Positions 58,986 to 61,897 of a DNA stretch of 61,897 nucleotides are shown in pieces. The position numbers and the translations under genes were made by a program. Source of the stretch: Chloroflexota bacterium (GTDB lineage: Bacteria; Chloroflexota; Dehalococcoidia; Lucifugimonadales; UBA3495). The DNA is taken from contig VXOG01000079.1 of assembly GCA_009840165.1 (NCBI GenBank), positions 1 through 61,897 on the forward strand, in the 5' to 3' direction. The notes beneath the pieces are model-generated. The model was given only the letters and a program-made list of their open reading frames with translations. It did no database searches and was not told the origin of the DNA. Numbering within the stretch: position 1 is the stretch's first letter; every line of letters begins with the position of its first letter.

Positions 58986-59076
58986 GTCATTGCGAGCGTA
59001 GCGTGGCAATCTCGTTACGGGAGCAAACACGGCTGCGGGAGCGAGATCGCCGCGTCGCTACGCTCCTCGCGATGAC
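58986..59076. repeat. Pair of dispersed GTCATTGCGAGCG-type repeats
   Basis: 58986-59016 (GTCATTGCGAGCGTAGCGTG and following) and 59041-59076 (GCGAGATCGCCGCGTCGCTA and following) face each other, forming a large inverted repeat between convergent genes. Confidence 0.75.
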
Positions 59077-59115
59077 AAACCGGGTGCGCGGGAGCGTCGA
59101 TCCTGTGCCGGTCAC

Positions 59116-59592
59116 TCACACCGACGTCGCGCCTTCCGGCGCCGGCCCGCGCTCCAGCAGTTCCAGCCAGTTGCCGTCCGGGTCCTGCATGTAGCAGCCT
59201 TTGCGCGCCGCCGGATACACTGGGTTGGGCCGCTCCGCCGGTGGGCTGACGAACCGGACACCCTTCGCCGCGAGCTCTTCGTAAAAGGCGTCCAGGTCGT
59301 CCACCATCACGCCCAGGTGGGTGGCTCCCACCTGGAAACGCTCCGGCATTTCAACTGCCACTCCCGGCGGGTTCAGATACTGGATCAGCTCCACCGAGTG
59401 CCGCATGTCCCCCGGCCCCAGGTACACGATGTGCAGCCGCGCGTCGGGATACCCAACCAGTTCCGATATGAACTCGCCCTCAAGTATCTGGTCCCGCTCG
59501 ATGTTCAGCCCCAGCAGGTCCCGGTAAAAGGTCAGGGAGCGTTCCATGTCGCTGACCACAAACCCCGTGTGGTTCATCCATTGAACTTCCAT
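59116..59592 (-). CDS. VOC-family (glyoxalase/methylmalonyl-CoA-epimerase-like) protein
   Basis: A 158-residue VOC protein with likely metal ligands H8 (NHTGFVVSD), E67 or E70 (HSVELIQ), H93 (ATHLGVMV) and E142 (DGNWLELLE). The overall pattern MERSLTFYRDLLGL and KGCYMQDPDGNWLELLERG fits glyoxalase-type and methylmalonyl-CoA epimerase-like proteins. An epimerase role would match the mutase at 24.5-26.2 kb but they are far apart, so this is only a suggestion. It is followed upstream by a small coiled-coil membrane protein. Confidence 0.85.
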   Translation of the reverse strand: MEVQWMNHTGFVVSDMERSLTFYRDLLGLNIERDQILEGEFISELVGYPDARLHIVYLGPGDMRHSVELIQYLNPPGVAVEMPERFQVGATHLGVMVDDLDAFYEELAAKGVRFVSPPAERPNPVYPAARKGCYMQDPDGNWLELLERGPAPEGATSV

Positions 59593-59604
59593 AGTTGCGA
59601 ACCT

Positions 59605-59793
59605 CTACCCCAGGAAACGATCAATCAGCACGACCGCGGCTCCAACGGCAACAATGAGACTGCCCAGTCGGATCAGCAACCGCGTTTCCATGTGGGCCAA
59701 GTCCGCTTTGGTGGCGTAATATTGAAGTTCGTTCCGCAGATTGCTCACATCGGCCTTGGTAGCCGGGCTGTCAACTATTGACGCCAATTCCAT
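59605..59793 (-). CDS. Small coiled-coil membrane-anchored protein
   Basis: A 62-residue protein: a short helical coiled coil (about residues 10-40, TKADVSNLRNELQYYATKAD) followed by one membrane segment (GSLIVAVGAAVVLIDRFL). The TKADL-ME-L spacing resembles the tails of DUF1640-type coiled-coil proteins. The ATG at 59793 has a GGAGG only a few bases upstream. It is 12 bases upstream of the VOC gene. Function unknown. Confidence 0.6.
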   Translation of the reverse strand: MELASIVDSPATKADVSNLRNELQYYATKADLAHMETRLLIRLGSLIVAVGAAVVLIDRFLG

Positions 59794-59869
59794 TCCTCCA
59801 TTAGCACATCCATGTCTGAGGATTATAGCAGCCGGTTGGCGTGGCGATCTCGCCATGTGCCTGTCGTCG

Positions 59870-60054
59870 CCGGGCAATCGCATTTGAAACTTACAGGTCC
59901 GTCACTCCGGCTTTCGCCGGAGTCCAGAGGCCACAGAATGAAGACAACGAAAGCGAAACTGCATATTCCAGGCAGTGGATACCGGCTTTCGCCGGTATGA
60001 CGGTCGCCGAGAACGCCGGATCAATGAACCAACGGTTGAAATGCGATTGCCCTG
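59870..60054. mobile_element. MITE-like element, copy 2 (185 bp)
   Basis: Same length as 229-413 with 9 substitutions and no gaps. The left terminal repeat has one change (CCGGGCAATCGCATTT) against the right end (reverse complement CAGGGCAATCGCATTT). Direct repeats flank it: CCTGTCGTCG (59860-59869) and CCTGTCATCG (60055-60064), 9 of 10 identical. It lies in a 365-bp gap upstream of the small coiled-coil gene and downstream of the convergent GMC gene. No other gene is in this gap. Confidence 0.86.
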
Positions 60055-60113
60055 CCTGTCATCGTTAGAAGCGACATGGCGATCTCGTCGCCGGAGCCAT
60101 TGTACTCTCAGCA

Positions 60114-60143
60114 ACGAGATTGCCACGCTGCGCTCGCAATGAC
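60114..60143. repeat. Dispersed repeat GTCATTGCGAGCG type
   Basis: ACGAGATTGCCACGCTGCGC then TCGCAATGAC; 15 bases before the end of the GMC gene. Confidence 0.75.
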
Positions 60144-60158
60144 AGTTTGGCGGGAGCG

Positions 60159-61706
60159 TTACCGGCCTTCCTTGACGTAGTCGGCGCACTTCTCGCCGAT
60201 CATGATCGTGGTGGCGTTGGTGTTGGCGCGGATGCAGTCGGGCATGATGGATGCGTCGGCCACGCGGAGGCCCTGCACTCCCTTGACCTTCAGATGCTGG
60301 TCAACCACCGCCAGCGGGTCCGAGTCCGGCCCCATCTTGCAGGTGCCGGAGATGTGGTGGGACGTGCCGGAGTTCTTGCGCAGCCAGTCGTCCAGAAGTT
60401 CGTCAGACGCCAGCTCCTCATCGGAGGGCATCAGCCGTTCCTCGATCAGGTCGGAGAACGGAGGCTTTTCCGCCATCCGCACGCCCAGCCGGATCGCCTC
60501 GCGCATCCGCCGAAGGTCCTCGGGTTCCTGGTAGTAGTTGTAGTTCAGGTTGGGCTGCACGTGGGGGTCAGTGGATTGCAAGGTCAGTTCGCCCTGCCCC
60601 AGCGCCAGTTGCAGGCTGGCGCCCATGCCGATGTAGTTCAGGTCCTCGTCGATGGCGACGTGGGCCGGCCGGTGTTCGCTGGTCATCAGGTTGGGGCTGA
60701 GCTGCATGTCATTGCGCAGGTCGGAACCCTCCACGGTGTAGCGCAAGCCCACCTGGATCACCGGTGCCTGCACGTCCGGCTTCTCGCCCCTGGCCAAGTA
60801 CAGCACCGACGCGGCGGGATGGTCGCGCAGATTCTTGCCCACGCCCGGAGAGTCATGCACTACCGGAATGCCCATGCTGCGCAGGTGCTCGGCCGGCCCG
60901 ACGCCCGACAGCATCAACAGTTGCGGCGACGCCACGGCCCCGCTGCTCACGATGATCTCGTCGGCCTCAACGGTGAAGACCTCGCCGCCGCTTTCAGCCT
61001 CGATGCCCACGGCCCGGTCGCCGTCGAACAGGATGCGCCGTGCCGTGACGCTGCCCCGGATGGTCAGGTTCAGCCGATGGCGGGCGATGTCCAGGTAGTT
61101 GATGGCCATGCTCATGCGCACGCCGTCGATGGTGTTGCGCGCCCGCGGGGACACGCCGGTGGATTCGGGGTGGTTCTGGTCTTCATCGCGCGGGAAGCCT
61201 TCGTCCAGGCAGGCCCGCTCGAACGCCGCTGAGTGGGGCAGCCATTCGCTGCGGGGGGCGCGGCGCACCGGAACCGGCCCGTCGGAGCCGTGAAAGTCGT
61301 CGCCGCCGAAGTCCAGGTCGGTCTCCAGCTTGTTGAAGTACGGCAGCACTCGGGTGAAGCTCCACTCGTCGTTGCCCCATTCCGCCCAGCGGTCGTAGTC
61401 CTCGGGGATACCCCGAAACAGAACCTGGCCGTTCACCGCGCTGGACCCGCCGGTGGCCTTGCCCCGGGGAATCACCAGCTCCATCTGGTCCTCGGTGATC
61501 TTGGCGGTGTAGCCCCAGTTGTGCGGCCCATACGCGGACAGCCACACGTTGTTGCCCATCTTGAGGTCGTCGGGCAAATGCTCGAACACCGGATAGTCCG
61601 GCCCGGCCTCCAGCAGCAGCACCGTGCGGTCGGGGTCTTCCGACAGCCGGCTGGCGATGGTGCACCCGGCGGATCCGCCGCCCACCACGATTACGTCGTA
61701 CTTCAT
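60159..61706 (-). CDS. GMC-family FAD oxidoreductase
   Basis: A 515-residue relative of the GMC enzyme at 9974-11560. It has GGGSAGCTIASRL (about residues 9-21), LLLEAGPDYP, KATGGSSAVNGQVLFRG, and the catalytic end SHHISGTCKMGPDSDP with RANTNATTIMIGEK. AGGAGG stands seven bases before the ATG at 61706. Unlike the first copy it has no repeat-derived insert after RRILFDG. It is a likely alcohol or choline-type dehydrogenase, with substrate unknown. No partner gene is adjacent. Confidence 0.92.
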   Translation of the reverse strand: MKYDVIVVGGGSAGCTIASRLSEDPDRTVLLLEAGPDYPVFEHLPDDLKMGNNVWLSAYGPHNWGYTAKITEDQMELVIPRGKATGGSSAVNGQVLFRGIPEDYDRWAEWGNDEWSFTRVLPYFNKLETDLDFGGDDFHGSDGPVPVRRAPRSEWLPHSAAFERACLDEGFPRDEDQNHPESTGVSPRARNTIDGVRMSMAINYLDIARHRLNLTIRGSVTARRILFDGDRAVGIEAESGGEVFTVEADEIIVSSGAVASPQLLMLSGVGPAEHLRSMGIPVVHDSPGVGKNLRDHPAASVLYLARGEKPDVQAPVIQVGLRYTVEGSDLRNDMQLSPNLMTSEHRPAHVAIDEDLNYIGMGASLQLALGQGELTLQSTDPHVQPNLNYNYYQEPEDLRRMREAIRLGVRMAEKPPFSDLIEERLMPSDEELASDELLDDWLRKNSGTSHHISGTCKMGPDSDPLAVVDQHLKVKGVQGLRVADASIMPDCIRANTNATTIMIGEKCADYVKEGR

Positions 61707-61838
61707 GCTTGGCCTCCTACGGCGTGTGATTCTGGCGCCTGGTAGTCGCGCAAAGTTCTGGCCGGCCTAATAATACCCAACGTTGCATACCTCGCCTAGC
61801 GTTGCAAGACACTTTTCGATGCGTCAAGCCGTCGCCCG
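61707..61838. other. Intergenic, right side
   Basis: Upstream region of the GMC gene, 132 bases. No clear promoter hexamers or repeats were seen. Confidence 0.4.
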
Positions 61839-61897
61839 TCAGGGGGCGCGGGGGAAGGGGTAGTCGCGCCAGCGGATGCTGTTCCAACGGATGCGGT
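61839..61897 (-). CDS. Possible 3' end of a gene cut by the window edge
   Basis: On the minus strand an open frame from the edge reads RIRWNSIRWRDYPFPRAP and stops at TGA (61841-61839). The tail looks protein-like, but 19 codons are too few to be sure. Confidence 0.3.
   Translation of the reverse strand, partial: RIRWNSIRWRDYPFPRAP

Noticed and set aside
60120..61232. Plus-strand frame opposite the second GMC gene (370 codons)
   Set aside because: Antisense shadow; GMC motifs are complete on the minus strand.
1..61897. CRISPR arrays
   Set aside because: The repeated units are palindromic, scattered over the whole window and not regularly spaced with unique spacers.
1..61897. tRNA or rRNA genes
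   Set aside because: The intergenic regions are short and those read contain no cloverleaf with a TTC-A loop and acceptor stem; none could be supported.

Overview
The window is a GC-rich, gene-dense bacterial chromosome segment without rRNA, tRNA or CRISPR arrays that I could see. The gene mix (five Uma2-type endonuclease loci, DUF3800, luciferase-like flavin oxidoreductases, GMC oxidoreductases, amidohydrolase, class V aminotransferase, oligopeptide ABC system) and the many short dispersed palindromes ('GTCATTGCGAGCG', 'TGGATTCCGGC...GCCGGAATGAC', 'GTAGGGGCG...CGCCCCTAC', 'TTCGACAGGCTCACC') suggest a Chloroflexota genome of the Dehalococcoidia/SAR202 kind. That placement is inference from gene content; no phylogenetic marker was tested.

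Layout. 1-2.6 kb: a 185-bp MITE-like element and a DNA methyltransferase fused to an HNH nuclease. 2.6-4.7 kb: a two-subunit sulfopyruvate-decarboxylase-type enzyme and a DUF3800 protein. 4.8-11.6 kb: a branched-chain-type 2-oxoacid dehydrogenase operon (E1 alpha, a small membrane protein, E1 beta, E2, LipB), a retropepsin-like protease and a GMC oxidoreductase with a repeat inside its coding sequence. 11.6-17.2 kb: aminotransferase, two tandem Uma2 genes, acyl dehydratase, ATP sulfurylase, crotonase. 17.3-24.5 kb: NYN protein and threonine synthase, a second NYN protein, inositol phosphatase, SDR, TPR protein, a DinJ/YafQ-type toxin-antitoxin pair, DUF7002 and Uma2. 24.5-33.2 kb: methylmalonyl-CoA-mutase-type large subunit, a Uma2 remnant, an MmeI-like restriction-modification enzyme coupled to tyrS and ribF, and a flavin oxidoreductase. 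33.2-40.6 kb: a dppB-dppC-dppA-type operon without ATPases, and two thioredoxin-fold lipoproteins. 40.6-49.8 kb: argJ-argB behind an AAA ATPase/PIN pair (a candidate defence module), two aminotransferase/hydrolase regions and conserved hypotheticals. 49.8-61.9 kb: aldo-keto reductase, a recent tandem duplication of an MFS transporter, Uma2 with a coiled-coil tail, gamma-glutamyltransferase, a third MFS transporter, another flavin oxidoreductase, VOC protein, the second MITE copy and a second GMC oxidoreductase.

The strongest new signals are structural. The two MITE-like copies, 59.6 kb apart, have the same length (185 bp), differ at 9 positions, share 16-bp terminal inverted repeats (one mismatch in copy 2) and are each flanked by a 10-bp target duplication. 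Dispersed palindromes also occur inside reading frames: one adds about 13 residues to a GMC oxidoreductase, one sits in the n-region of a lipoprotein signal peptide, and one supplies a start codon. The AAA ATPase/PIN pair is the best candidate for an undescribed functional system.

The genes are mostly organised as short, tightly spaced operons with overlaps of the TGATG kind. Functions are read from motifs; substrates of the oxidoreductases, transporters and aminotransferases cannot be assigned from sequence alone.
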